DNA of 9,247 bases from Rhodospirillaceae bacterium (GTDB taxonomy: Bacteria > Pseudomonadota > Alphaproteobacteria > UBA11073), in contig DPZW01000080.1 of assembly GCA_003536545.1 (NCBI GenBank), positions 1-9,247 on the forward strand. The letters run 5' to 3'. Numbering within the stretch: position 1 is the first letter of the stretch; each line of letters begins with the position of its first letter. Under the pieces are notes generated by a model that saw only the letters and a program-made list of their open reading frames with translations, had not been told where the DNA came from and made no database searches. Made by a program: the position numbers and the translations under genes. This document shows, in pieces, positions 1 to 5,983 of this stretch.

Positions 1-617
1 AGGAGCGGATTGCGGTTGCCCTGCTTGATACCGTGATAAGTATAATCGATGACTTTATTCAACGCATATTCCTCAGGAAATTTTTTCATGTAAGCGAGCG
101 CGAGTGTCGCCAGATCCCGCGGCGTTGAATAATGGTTGGGATCCGGCCAGCCGCTGGCATTGGTGAAATTGGAATTTTCCATGCCCAGTTCTTTGGCAGC
201 CACATTCATGCGCTGGGCAAAGGCCTCTTCGCTGCCGGCAACACCTTCGGCCAGAACAATGCAGGCATCATTGCCGGATTGAATCACAACGCCCTGCAAC
301 AAATCCCAGACCGGAATCCGGTTGCCGAGCTCGACGAACATTTTGGAGCCCTGAATGCGCCATGCTTTTTCTGAAACGGGCATCAGCGTGTCTTTTTGGA
401 TTTCACCCTTGGCCAAGGCTTCGGACACGACATAGGCTGTCATGACCTTGCTCATCGATGCTGTCGGCATGCGCGTGTCGGGATCTTTTTCAAATAATAC
501 CTGACCTGAATTGACGTCTATAACGACAGCCTGTTTGGCGACGGTCTCAAATTCCGCATGCGCAGGTGCGGCGAAAATAATAAGAGATAAAATGAATATG
601 GGCAGCAGACGATGCAC
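1..617 (-). CDS. dacA: D-alanyl-D-alanine carboxypeptidase (PBP5/6-like, S11 family), N-terminal 205 residues
   Basis: Periplasmic penicillin-binding protein that removes the terminal D-Ala from peptidoglycan pentapeptides and so limits cross-linking. The 3' part lies beyond the left edge. Seen: a GTG start preceded by AGGAG at 7-nt spacing, and a signal peptide of about 21 residues ending Ala-His-Ala before Glu22. The S11 serine-peptidase motifs follow: SxxK as Ser54-Met-Ser-Lys57 (nucleophile Ser54) and SxN as Ser114-Gly-Asn116. The third motif (KTG) should fall just past residue 205 and is not visible. An in-frame GTG ten codons upstream (645-647) lacks a ribosome site and overlaps the promoter -10, so I prefer 617. 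It follows rlpA after 78 nt and has its own promoter-like sequence, so it can be expressed apart from mltB-rlpA. The family is certain; the dacA symbol rests on family and neighbours. Confidence 0.93.
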   Translation of the reverse strand, partial: MHRLLPIFILSLIIFAAPAHAEFETVAKQAVVIDVNSGQVLFEKDPDTRMPTASMSKVMTAYVVSEALAKGEIQKDTLMPVSEKAWRIQGSKMFVELGNRIPVWDLLQGVVIQSGNDACIVLAEGVAGSEEAFAQRMNVAAKELGMENSNFTNASGWPDPNHYSTPRDLATLALAYMKKFPEEYALNKVIDYTYHGIKQGNRNPL

Positions 618-624
618 TGGGAAA

Positions 625-629
625 CTCCT
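625..629 (-). promoter_or_regulatory. Ribosome binding site deciding the GTG start of dacA
   Basis: Read on the minus strand this is AGGAG, 7 nt before the GTG at 617-615. It supports that GTG over the in-frame GTG at 647-645, which has no purine-rich sequence at the right distance. Confidence 0.7.
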
Positions 630-645
630 GAAATTGTGATGATTC

Positions 646-674
646 ACTATATTTCAGGTTGCAGAGGCTGTCAC
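646..674 (-). promoter_or_regulatory. Sigma70-like promoter of dacA
   Basis: On the minus strand, GTGACA (674-669, 5 of 6 to the -35 consensus) and TATAGT (651-646, 5 of 6 to the -10 consensus) are separated by exactly 17 nt. Transcription would begin near 639, giving a leader of about 22 nt that contains the AGGAG site. It sits wholly in the rlpA-dacA gap. A GANTC methylation-type site (641-645) directly abuts the -10 box on its downstream side. Confidence 0.65.
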
Positions 675-695
675 CCGCGCAGGACCTATAATCCG

Positions 696-1667
696 TTAGT
701 TGTTAACAATTTTAGAGCCCGTAAAGCCCATGCCTGCCATCTTGGATTGGATACGCTGGGCGGCATTTTTATCCGCCGCCGCGACACGCACGCGGAAAAG
801 CTTCATGCCGCCACGCTGGGTTTCCTGAACGGTGGTCGTGCCCAGCGATGATAAACGACGGCTGATCTCTGCAGCTTTTTGCTTGCTGGCATAGGCCCCT
901 GCCTGAATATAGACCGGATTACGGATAGTGGTGGTTGTTTTTGTGACTACTTGTCCACCGTTATAGCTCGCAGGTTCACGCAGCACATTGCCCATATGTT
1001 CGGCGGCCTGCGGATCAGTCGCAGTTTGATAAGCCACCGGCTGATAGCTGCCGGATGGTGGTAATGCCGTACCATCCAGGCTGCTCACCGTTACCGTACC
1101 TGATGGTGCAGAAACCACATTTGCACCGCCGGTATGATTTAAAACATCATTAAGGGCAAGGATTTGCCCACTCTGGGCCGCCTGCGCCACAATTTGGCTT
1201 TCAACCGGCATAAAATCCACGCGCACATGGGTTGTGCCGTTGGTATGGAAACCCAGTGCCTTGGATGCGGCCTTGGACACATCAATAATTCGATCCCGCG
1301 CAAAAGGTCCGCGGTCATTCACGCGCAATACAACTGTGCGGCCGTTTTCCATATTGGTGACGCGCACCACTGATGGCATTGGCAAAGTGCGATGCGCTGC
1401 GGTCATGTCGTTGGCGTTGAATTCTTCGCCATTGGCGGTCTGGCGGCCATGAAAGCCAGGACCATACCATGACGCTTCACCTTCTTCGGAATAGCTGGCA
1501 ACTTCGGCAGGGTAATAGACCTTGCCGCCAATGCTGTAGGGTGTGCCCACTTTGTAATGTGGGCGCGAGCCCTGCTTGTAAAGGGAAGAGGCTAATTCAG
1601 TGGAGGTGCAACCTGAAAGGCTGCCAAGACTGAATAATAGGACTAAAAAGGAACGAATATATCTCAT
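696..1667 (-). CDS. rlpA: RlpA-type septal ring lytic transglycosylase, lipoprotein with DPBB and SPOR domains
   Basis: Outer-membrane-type lipoprotein that cleaves glycan strands lacking stem peptides and is recruited to the division site. Residues 1-20 form a lipoprotein signal ending in the lipobox Leu-Ser-Gly-Cys20. A double-psi beta-barrel spans about 64-152, with Ser-Trp-Tyr-Gly at 66-69, Gly-Glu-Glu-Phe at 80-83, Ala-Ala-His92-Arg-Thr-Leu-Pro and Asn-Asp118-Arg-Gly-Pro-Phe. Glu81 or Glu82, His92 and Asp118 match the residues reported as important in Pseudomonas RlpA. A low-complexity Ser/Thr/Ala/Gly linker (about 155-248) leads to a C-terminal SPOR domain (about 250-321), which in this family binds denuded septal glycan. 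The ATG overlaps the mltB stop by 4 nt (ATGA) and has no ribosome site of its own, so translation is probably coupled to mltB. The length of 323 residues is ordinary for alphaproteobacterial members. Confidence 0.93.
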   Translation of the reverse strand: MRYIRSFLVLLFSLGSLSGCTSTELASSLYKQGSRPHYKVGTPYSIGGKVYYPAEVASYSEEGEASWYGPGFHGRQTANGEEFNANDMTAAHRTLPMPSVVRVTNMENGRTVVLRVNDRGPFARDRIIDVSKAASKALGFHTNGTTHVRVDFMPVESQIVAQAAQSGQILALNDVLNHTGGANVVSAPSGTVTVSSLDGTALPPSGSYQPVAYQTATDPQAAEHMGNVLREPASYNGGQVVTKTTTTIRNPVYIQAGAYASKQKAAEISRRLSSLGTTTVQETQRGGMKLFRVRVAAADKNAAQRIQSKMAGMGFTGSKIVNN

Positions 1668-2650
1668 TTGCGTGGTGCTTTAAATTTTGGGTTAATCTGG
1701 TCCGCGAGCTTCGCGATAGCCAATGCGAAATAGGTACTGCGGTTCCACCGCATGAGCACCCGATAATTGCTGTAAGCGAGGTAGGCCTGGCTGCCCTCCC
1801 CATCGGGCTGCAATAATGTTGCAGGTGCCCCAGACAGGTAGAGATCGGCCCCGGTTGGCCGAACAACGCCGAGAGCATGCCATTCCGTGACCGGTTTTTC
1901 AAGTTTTTGTTGCGCCATGATAGGGTTAAAATTGGCAGGTAAATTAACCTCCTGGGCCACCCCCACGCCATATTCCCAGCCATTTTTACTGAGATAATTG
2001 GCGATTGAGGCAAAAACATCCGGCAGGGAGTTCCGCAGGTCAATCTGGCCGTCCGCATTCCCGTCCACGGCATATTTCAAAACACTGGTGGGGATAAACT
2101 GGCACTGGCCCATGGCCCCTGCCCATGACCCCAACATCTCCTTGGGGTCAATATTTTCCTGCTCCATGAATCTGAGGGCGGCGAGCAATTCGGATTCAAA
2201 CAGGCTTTTGCGGCGGCCGTCATAGGCAAGTGTGCCGAGTGAAGAGAGAATATTGAAGTTGCCCTGAATGCGGCCAAAGTCACTTTCCTTTGCCCAAAGC
2301 GCGATAATGATTTCTGCAGGCACATTGTAAACGCGCTCTATGGCTATCAGGTTTTCATAATTATTTTGAAATTCCTGACGCGCACGTGAAACACGGCCGG
2401 CTGTTACAGTCGCCGCCAGATATTGCGCATAGGTCTGCGTTGACTCTGGCTGCTTTTGATCCAGCTCAATCACGCGGCCATTGTAAGTGATATAGGGCAT
2501 TGCCTTGCGGATGGTGGCTTCGGAAATGCCATCGCGCAGTGCCTGTTGGTAAAAACTGGTACGCCAGACATTGAAATCATCCTGCTGCGCAAAAGCGGGC
2601 GGAGAAATGAGCATGACAAAAACAGAAAGGAAAAACAGGAAATTTCGCAT
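1664..2650 (-). CDS. mltB: Lytic murein transglycosylase, MltB family (GH103)
   Basis: Periplasmic enzyme that cleaves the MurNAc-GlcNAc bond of peptidoglycan to give 1,6-anhydro-MurNAc ends. Seen: a signal peptide ending Ala-Phe-Ala21 before Gln22, with no lipobox cysteine, so a soluble rather than lipidated form. The catalytic segment Ala-Leu-Trp-Ala-Lys-Glu122-Ser-Asp-Phe-Gly carries the expected acid/base glutamate. A second family block runs from Ser-Trp-Ala-Gly-Ala-Met-Gly at 175-181 through Gln-Phe-Ile-Pro, and an acidic Asp-Gly-Asn-Ala-Asp-Gly loop at 196-201 resembles the calcium-binding loop of MltB. There is no C-terminal PG_binding_1 domain: the protein ends at 328 residues with the catalytic unit. 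The start follows merR by 16 nt with only a weak AGG close to the ATG. The subfamily within MltB is less sure than the family. Confidence 0.92.
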   Translation of the reverse strand: MRNFLFFLSVFVMLISPPAFAQQDDFNVWRTSFYQQALRDGISEATIRKAMPYITYNGRVIELDQKQPESTQTYAQYLAATVTAGRVSRARQEFQNNYENLIAIERVYNVPAEIIIALWAKESDFGRIQGNFNILSSLGTLAYDGRRKSLFESELLAALRFMEQENIDPKEMLGSWAGAMGQCQFIPTSVLKYAVDGNADGQIDLRNSLPDVFASIANYLSKNGWEYGVGVAQEVNLPANFNPIMAQQKLEKPVTEWHALGVVRPTGADLYLSGAPATLLQPDGEGSQAYLAYSNYRVLMRWNRSTYFALAIAKLADQINPKFKAPRK

Positions 2651-2666
2651 GGCCTGTTTTAGCCGA

Positions 2667-3212
2667 TTATTGCTGGCTGACCAACTGCCTGATTTCTAAA
2701 AGTTGCGTCATTAATTTCTCAAGTTCCTGGCGCGGGAATTGTTTAGCCGGCGCAGTTTCAGCAGCGTTTTCTACCGTCTCTGGTTCATCCAGCTCTAACA
2801 TTTGCTGTGTGGCCTCAAGCGTTGAATTCACCGCCGTGACAACGGCTAGTTTATGGGATGCATCATGTGTTTTCGGCTTAATTTCCAGATTTGGTGGCGT
2901 GGTATTTTCCCCATCCAGCATCTGCTGGACACCGCGAATGGTATAGCCATCGCGGTACAACAATGCCTTGATACGTTTCAGCAATGCAACATCATCCGGG
3001 CGGTAATAACGGCGGCTGCCTGCGCGTTTAACCGGTTGAATTTGCGGAAATTTGGATTCCCAGAAACGCAGAACATGTTGTTCCAACTGCAATTGATCGG
3101 CAACTTCGCCAATCGTCAAAAACGCGCCGGGTGCTTTCGGCTGGCGACGTTTACGAATGCGGCCCACCGCAATACGGTCATCATATAAATTTTGTGCAGC
3201 TTCTGCGTTCAC
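2667..3212 (-). CDS. MerR-family HTH transcriptional regulator (DNA-binding, no clear effector domain)
   Basis: Probable DNA-binding regulator with unknown targets. A MerR-type winged helix-turn-helix spans about residues 31-100. It begins Phe-Leu-Thr-Ile-Gly-Glu-Val-Ala, then has Leu-Arg-Phe-Trp-Glu-Ser-Lys-Phe-Pro, then Gly-Ser-Arg-Arg-Tyr-Tyr-Arg, the usual recognition and wing segment. Upstream is a basic N-terminal stretch (Arg18-Arg23 region). Downstream, about 80 residues are Glu/Ala/Thr-rich and end in a probable short coiled coil (about 162-180) in place of a ligand-binding domain. The start is GTG with AAGGAAG upstream; the next in-frame Met is inside the HTH (residue 98), so GTG is the sensible choice. 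It lies 12 nt after ihfA, the arrangement seen in many alphaproteobacteria. I know of no established function for this conserved neighbour. Confidence 0.88.
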   Translation of the reverse strand: MNAEAAQNLYDDRIAVGRIRKRRQPKAPGAFLTIGEVADQLQLEQHVLRFWESKFPQIQPVKRAGSRRYYRPDDVALLKRIKALLYRDGYTIRGVQQMLDGENTTPPNLEIKPKTHDASHKLAVVTAVNSTLEATQQMLELDEPETVENAAETAPAKQFPRQELEKLMTQLLEIRQLVSQQ

Positions 3213-3224
3213 TGATACTTCCTT

Positions 3225-3551
3225 TTAATCCTGGCTGTTGCGATCTTCATCGGTGATCGCCTCGCCGTTAACAATTTTTTTCAACATCTGGCTGGGGCGG
3301 AATACCACCACGCGGCGAGATGAAATCAATGCAGGTTCTTTCGTTTTTGGATTGCGCCCCTGCCGTGCGGCTTTGTCGCGCACCATCCATGTGCCAAACG
3401 AAGAAATTTTAACGCTCTCACCTGCTTCAAGAGCCTTGGTCATCAAATTCAGAACGGTTTCAACCAATTGTCCGGATTCATTTCGGGACAGCCCCACCAT
3501 GCGGTTAACCGCATCGGCGAGCTCTGCACGGGTCAGGGCATTTTCTGGCAA
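3225..3551 (-). CDS. ihfA: Integration host factor alpha subunit (TTG start)
   Basis: Small DNA-bending nucleoid protein of the HU/IHF family, normally paired with IhfB, which is not in this window. The 108 residues include the N-terminal helices (Leu-Thr-Arg-Ala-Glu-Leu-Ala at 6-12), the saddle motif Lys-Ile-Ser-Ser-Phe-Gly at 48-53, and the beta-arm signature Gly-Arg-Asn-Pro68-Lys-Thr with the intercalating proline. The segment Arg-Arg-Val-Val-Val-Phe-Arg-Pro at 79-86 completes the domain. IhfA rather than HU is preferred because of the extended N- and C-termini and the position between fabH and the merR gene. The start codon is TTG, supported by a near-perfect AGGAGG 7 nt upstream. The 107-nt gap after fabH holds a promoter-like sequence, so ihfA-merR may be transcribed apart from the lipid genes. 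Confidence 0.93.
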   Translation of the reverse strand: MPENALTRAELADAVNRMVGLSRNESGQLVETVLNLMTKALEAGESVKISSFGTWMVRDKAARQGRNPKTKEPALISSRRVVVFRPSQMLKKIVNGEAITDEDRNSQD

Positions 3552-3558
3552 ATCGCGC

Positions 3559-3564
3559 CCTCCT
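3559..3564 (-). promoter_or_regulatory. Strong ribosome binding site deciding the TTG start of ihfA
   Basis: AGGAGG on the minus strand, 7 nt from the TTG at 3551-3549. It is the strongest Shine-Dalgarno sequence I find in the window. It makes the rare TTG start credible; no ATG lies near the expected N-terminus. Confidence 0.75.
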
Positions 3565-3581
3565 GAATTTGTTACCGGTTA

Positions 3582-3609
3582 AAACTAACAGGAATCAGTG
3601 ATTCGTCAA
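3582..3609 (-). promoter_or_regulatory. Candidate promoter of ihfA-merR
   Basis: On the minus strand TTGACG (3609-3604, 5 of 6) is followed after 16 nt by TAGTTT (3587-3582, 3 of 6). The start would be near 3575, leaving about 23 nt to the TTG codon. The -35 is good and the -10 poor, which suits a promoter needing an activator. The spacer contains a perfect inverted repeat described separately. Confidence 0.4.
3592..3604. repeat. Perfect 6-1-6 inverted repeat made of two GANTC sites upstream of ihfA
   Basis: GAATCA-G-TGATTC reads the same on both strands apart from the central base. Each arm holds one GANTC, the target of the CcrM adenine methyltransferase in alphaproteobacteria. It lies in the spacer of the candidate ihfA promoter and its left arm touches the -35 hexamer, so bound protein or methylation there could affect polymerase. 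Whether it is an operator is inference. Confidence 0.5.
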
Positions 3610-3637
3610 GAATGAAGAGCTATCAGTGGGTTAATAG

Positions 3638-3655
3638 GCAAAGCTAAAACTTTGC
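3638..3655 (-). other. Short hairpin just after the fabH stop codon
   Basis: A 6-bp perfect stem (GCAAAG with CTTTGC) encloses a 6-nt loop, starting 3 nt after the fabH TAA. No T-rich run follows on the minus strand, so it is not a standard intrinsic terminator. It may protect the 3' end of the fabH message or mean nothing. Confidence 0.3.
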
Positions 3656-3658
3656 ACG

Positions 3659-4636
3659 TTATAGGCGAAGCAACACTGCACCCCAGGTAAAGCCGGCCCC
3701 CATTGCCTCCAAGAGGCACAGCTCTCCCTCCTTGATTTTACCTGAATTCATGCCTTCTGCCAGCGCAAGGGGGACCGAAGCGGCAGAGGTATTGCCATAG
3801 CGATCAATGTTCACAATCACCTTATCCATCGGCATATCCAGTTTTTTTGCCGTGGATTCCAGGATGCGGATATTGGCCTGGTGCGGGACCAGCCAATCTA
3901 AATCAGAATATTTAAAGTTATTCTGTAAAATTGCTTCATCAACAACTTCGGCCAGATTGGTCACGGCATGGCGGTAAACTTCGCGGCCATCCATTTGTAA
4001 GAGGCCGGCACGCTGGTTCATAGCCACACCGCCATCGGTATAAAGCTTGGGGCCATAGCGGCCATCAGCGTGGAGGTGTGAGGAGATAATCCCCCGGCCG
4101 CTTGCCTCGGCCTCCGGCGCGGCTTCCAGCACCACAGCACCCGCACCATCACCGAATAGAACGCAGGTGGAGCGATCTGTCCAATCCACGACGCGCGACA
4201 TGGTCTCCGCACCAATAATCAGCGCGCGCTTGGCCAGGCCCGTCTGCAAATAGCTATTGGCAGTCGCCAGGCCATAAATGAAGCCCGAACAAACCGCCTG
4301 AATATCAAATGCCGGAATACCGGGTGTGCAACCCAATGCGGTCTGTACTTTCATCGCGGTGGCAGGAAAAGTGTTATCGGGTGTTGTGGTTGCCAGAATA
4401 ATCAGATCAATATCCGCTGCCGCAACTCCTGCATTTTTCAGCGCGATTTCAGAAGCCGCAATCGCCATATCCGATGTCATCATTTCCGGCGGTGCGATAT
4501 GGCGCGTCATGATGCCTGTGCGTTCGCGGATCCAGTTATCATCCGTATCCACGCCGCGCGCAATCAGGTCAGTGTTACTGACAGGTTCGCCGGGGACAAA
4601 ACCGCCAGCACCGCGAATGATGGATTTGATTTTCAT
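3659..4636 (-). CDS. fabH: Beta-ketoacyl-ACP synthase III (KAS III)
   Basis: Cytoplasmic condensing enzyme that starts fatty-acid synthesis by joining acetyl-CoA (or another primer) to malonyl-ACP. The thiolase fold is complete at 325 residues. The catalytic triad is visible: Cys116 in Ala-Val-Cys-Ser-Gly-Phe, His252 in Val-Pro-His-Gln-Ala-Asn, and Asn282 in Tyr-Gly-Asn-Thr-Ser. The C-terminal glycine-rich block Gly-Ala-Gly-Phe-Thr-Trp-Gly at 313-319 is typical of KAS III. Its ATG overlaps the plsX stop by one base (TAATG), so translation is very likely coupled. A GGTGG seven nt upstream is at best a weak ribosome site. Confidence 0.97.
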   Translation of the reverse strand: MKIKSIIRGAGGFVPGEPVSNTDLIARGVDTDDNWIRERTGIMTRHIAPPEMMTSDMAIAASEIALKNAGVAAADIDLIILATTTPDNTFPATAMKVQTALGCTPGIPAFDIQAVCSGFIYGLATANSYLQTGLAKRALIIGAETMSRVVDWTDRSTCVLFGDGAGAVVLEAAPEAEASGRGIISSHLHADGRYGPKLYTDGGVAMNQRAGLLQMDGREVYRHAVTNLAEVVDEAILQNNFKYSDLDWLVPHQANIRILESTAKKLDMPMDKVIVNIDRYGNTSAASVPLALAEGMNSGKIKEGELCLLEAMGAGFTWGAVLLRL

Positions 4637-5721
4637 TAAACAGCCACCGGTTCGGCGGCGGGAATTTTAACTTCCGGCGGCAAGGCCAGAACTTTTTCAT
4701 GAATCAATTCCACGCGCGATGAAATTTCATCGTTAAATTTATACTTCACCAGATCATGCGCGACACCAATCGCATTGGCAAAACCAATTTCATCCGTGCC
4801 GCCGTGCGATTTCACGCAGACACCGCGTAGCCCCACAAATAATGCGCCGTTATAAGTGCGCGGGTCTGTGCGTTTACGCAGTTTTTTAAATGCCGTGCGC
4901 GCAAACAAATAGCCAATTTGTGCCAGCCACGATGATTTGAATGTCCGTTTCAGGAACTCTGAATACATTTTCGCAGTACCTTCGGCGGTTTTCAGGGCAA
5001 CATTCCCGGTGAAACCATCAGTCACAACCACATCCACACTGCCTCTGGTAATATCATCACCTTCTACGTAGCCAATGAACTCACCCGGCAATTGCAACGC
5101 GCGTAATTCCTGTGCCGCTACGCGAACATCATCACGGCCTTTCATTTCTTCGGAACCGACGTTTAAAATACCAATGCGCGGGCGGTGCACACCCAAAACA
5201 GTTGTCGCAAAGATTGCACCCATTACGGCAAAATCCACCAGATTTTCTGGGGTGCATTCCACATTCGCGCCAAGATCCAGCATCACCGTTTCCCCCTTGA
5301 GCGTCGGGAAGAATGCACAAATCGCCGGGCGATCAATATTCGGCAAAGTCTTCAAAACGAATTTCGCCATGGCCATCAAGGCACCTGTATTCCCTGCGGA
5401 CACCACCGCTTCGGCCTTGCCTTCATGCACGGCGTTAATCGCCAGTCGCATCGAGCTGTTACGGCCATTACGTAATGCATGCGCAACTTTATCATCGGCC
5501 AGCACGCGTTCGGACGTATGGACGATGCTGTAATTATTTTTCAGATCTTTTTGTTTGGCGAGCAGCAGCGTCAGCTCTGCTTCATTTCCAAAAAAAGTGA
5601 ATTGGACGTTGGGGTAGCGGGTCTGTGCAATGGCCGCACCTTCCACTACAATTTTTGGGGCGTGGTCGCCCCCCATCGCGTCTAGGGCTATGCGGATGAC
5701 ACCAGCAGAATCATTTGTCAT
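4636..5721 (-). CDS. plsX: Phosphate acyltransferase PlsX (acyl-ACP:phosphate acyltransferase)
   Basis: Peripheral membrane enzyme that converts acyl-ACP and phosphate to acyl-phosphate, the acyl donor used by PlsY in phosphatidic acid synthesis. Family blocks in order: Asp14-Ala-Met-Gly-Gly-Asp-His-Ala-Pro22 near the N-terminus, Ser-Ala-Gly-Asn-Thr-Gly-Ala (108-114), Asp-Leu-Gly-Ala-Asn (149-153), Val-Gly-Ser-Glu-Glu-Met-Lys-Gly (188-195), Asp-Gly-Phe-Thr-Gly-Asn (235-240) and Lys-Ser-His-Gly-Gly-Thr-Asp (304-310). The length of 361 residues is normal. It starts 9 nt after rpmF with no clear Shine-Dalgarno sequence, which suggests coupling to rpmF, and it overlaps fabH by one base. Confidence 0.97.
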   Translation of the reverse strand: MTNDSAGVIRIALDAMGGDHAPKIVVEGAAIAQTRYPNVQFTFFGNEAELTLLLAKQKDLKNNYSIVHTSERVLADDKVAHALRNGRNSSMRLAINAVHEGKAEAVVSAGNTGALMAMAKFVLKTLPNIDRPAICAFFPTLKGETVMLDLGANVECTPENLVDFAVMGAIFATTVLGVHRPRIGILNVGSEEMKGRDDVRVAAQELRALQLPGEFIGYVEGDDITRGSVDVVVTDGFTGNVALKTAEGTAKMYSEFLKRTFKSSWLAQIGYLFARTAFKKLRKRTDPRTYNGALFVGLRGVCVKSHGGTDEIGFANAIGVAHDLVKYKFNDEISSRVELIHEKVLALPPEVKIPAAEPVAV

Positions 5722-5730
5722 TCAATGGAA

Positions 5731-5916
5731 TTAGCGGACTACGCTGCCTTTGACAACTTCACGGCCATCATAATGGCTGCAATGTGGGCATACATGGTGT
5801 GGACGCTTAAGTTCACCACAGTTTTTGCAGGCTGCTGCTGCATCGCTTTTCAGGGCATGGTGGCTGCGACGCTGGTCGCGCTTCATGGGGGAGGTTTTAC
5901 GCTTAGGAACTGCCAT
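5731..5916 (-). CDS. rpmF: Large ribosomal subunit protein bL32, zinc-binding (C+) form
   Basis: Structural protein of the 50S subunit. The 61 residues begin Met-Ala-Val-Pro-Lys-Arg-Lys-Thr-Ser-Pro, the standard L32 N-terminus. A zinc ribbon follows, with Cys30-x2-Cys33 and Cys43-x2-Cys46, plus the conserved Gly-Glu-Leu-Lys-Arg-Pro-His-His-Val between the pairs. The stop is 9 nt from plsX, the classic rpmF-plsX-fabH arrangement. The ATG has only a weak GAG upstream. Confidence 0.97.
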   Translation of the reverse strand: MAVPKRKTSPMKRDQRRSHHALKSDAAAACKNCGELKRPHHVCPHCSHYDGREVVKGSVVR

Positions 5917-5946
5917 TTTACTTGCTCAGGTTGATTTGGAACGCGG

Positions 5947-5975
5947 TTTATAGCCAGCGGGGCCGGGAATTGCAA
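5947..5975 (-). promoter_or_regulatory. Sigma70-like promoter of rpmF-plsX-fabH
   Basis: On the minus strand TTGCAA (5975-5970, 4 of 6) and TATAAA (5952-5947, 5 of 6) are separated by exactly 17 nt. Transcription would start near 5940, about 24 nt before the rpmF ATG. It fills most of the 67-nt gap behind the DUF177 gene, where no terminator-like hairpin with a T-run is seen, so read-through from upstream may add to it. Confidence 0.62.
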
Positions 5976-5983
5976 GCAAATCC

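Noticed and set aside
1597..2073. A second minus-strand frame of 158 codons overlapping mltB and rlpA.
   Set aside because: It overlaps two genes with full catalytic motifs, and its protein is Trp/Arg/Ser-rich with no family signature.
702..3279. The 12-mer GTTAACAATTTT at 702-713 and 3268-3279.
   Set aside because: Both copies lie inside coding sequence and encode the same Lys-Ile-Val-Asn tetrapeptide in rlpA and ihfA, so chance codon use explains it.
3638..3655. The hairpin after fabH as a Rho-independent terminator separating fabH from ihfA.
   Set aside because: The stem is only 6 bp with half A-T pairs, and the following minus-strand sequence is not T-rich.
5075..5533. A 152-codon open frame antisense to plsX, and similar long plus-strand frames opposite fabH, ihfA, merR and rlpA.
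   Set aside because: They lie opposite genes with clear family motifs, have no ribosome sites or recognisable domains, and their compositions are those of out-of-frame translation.
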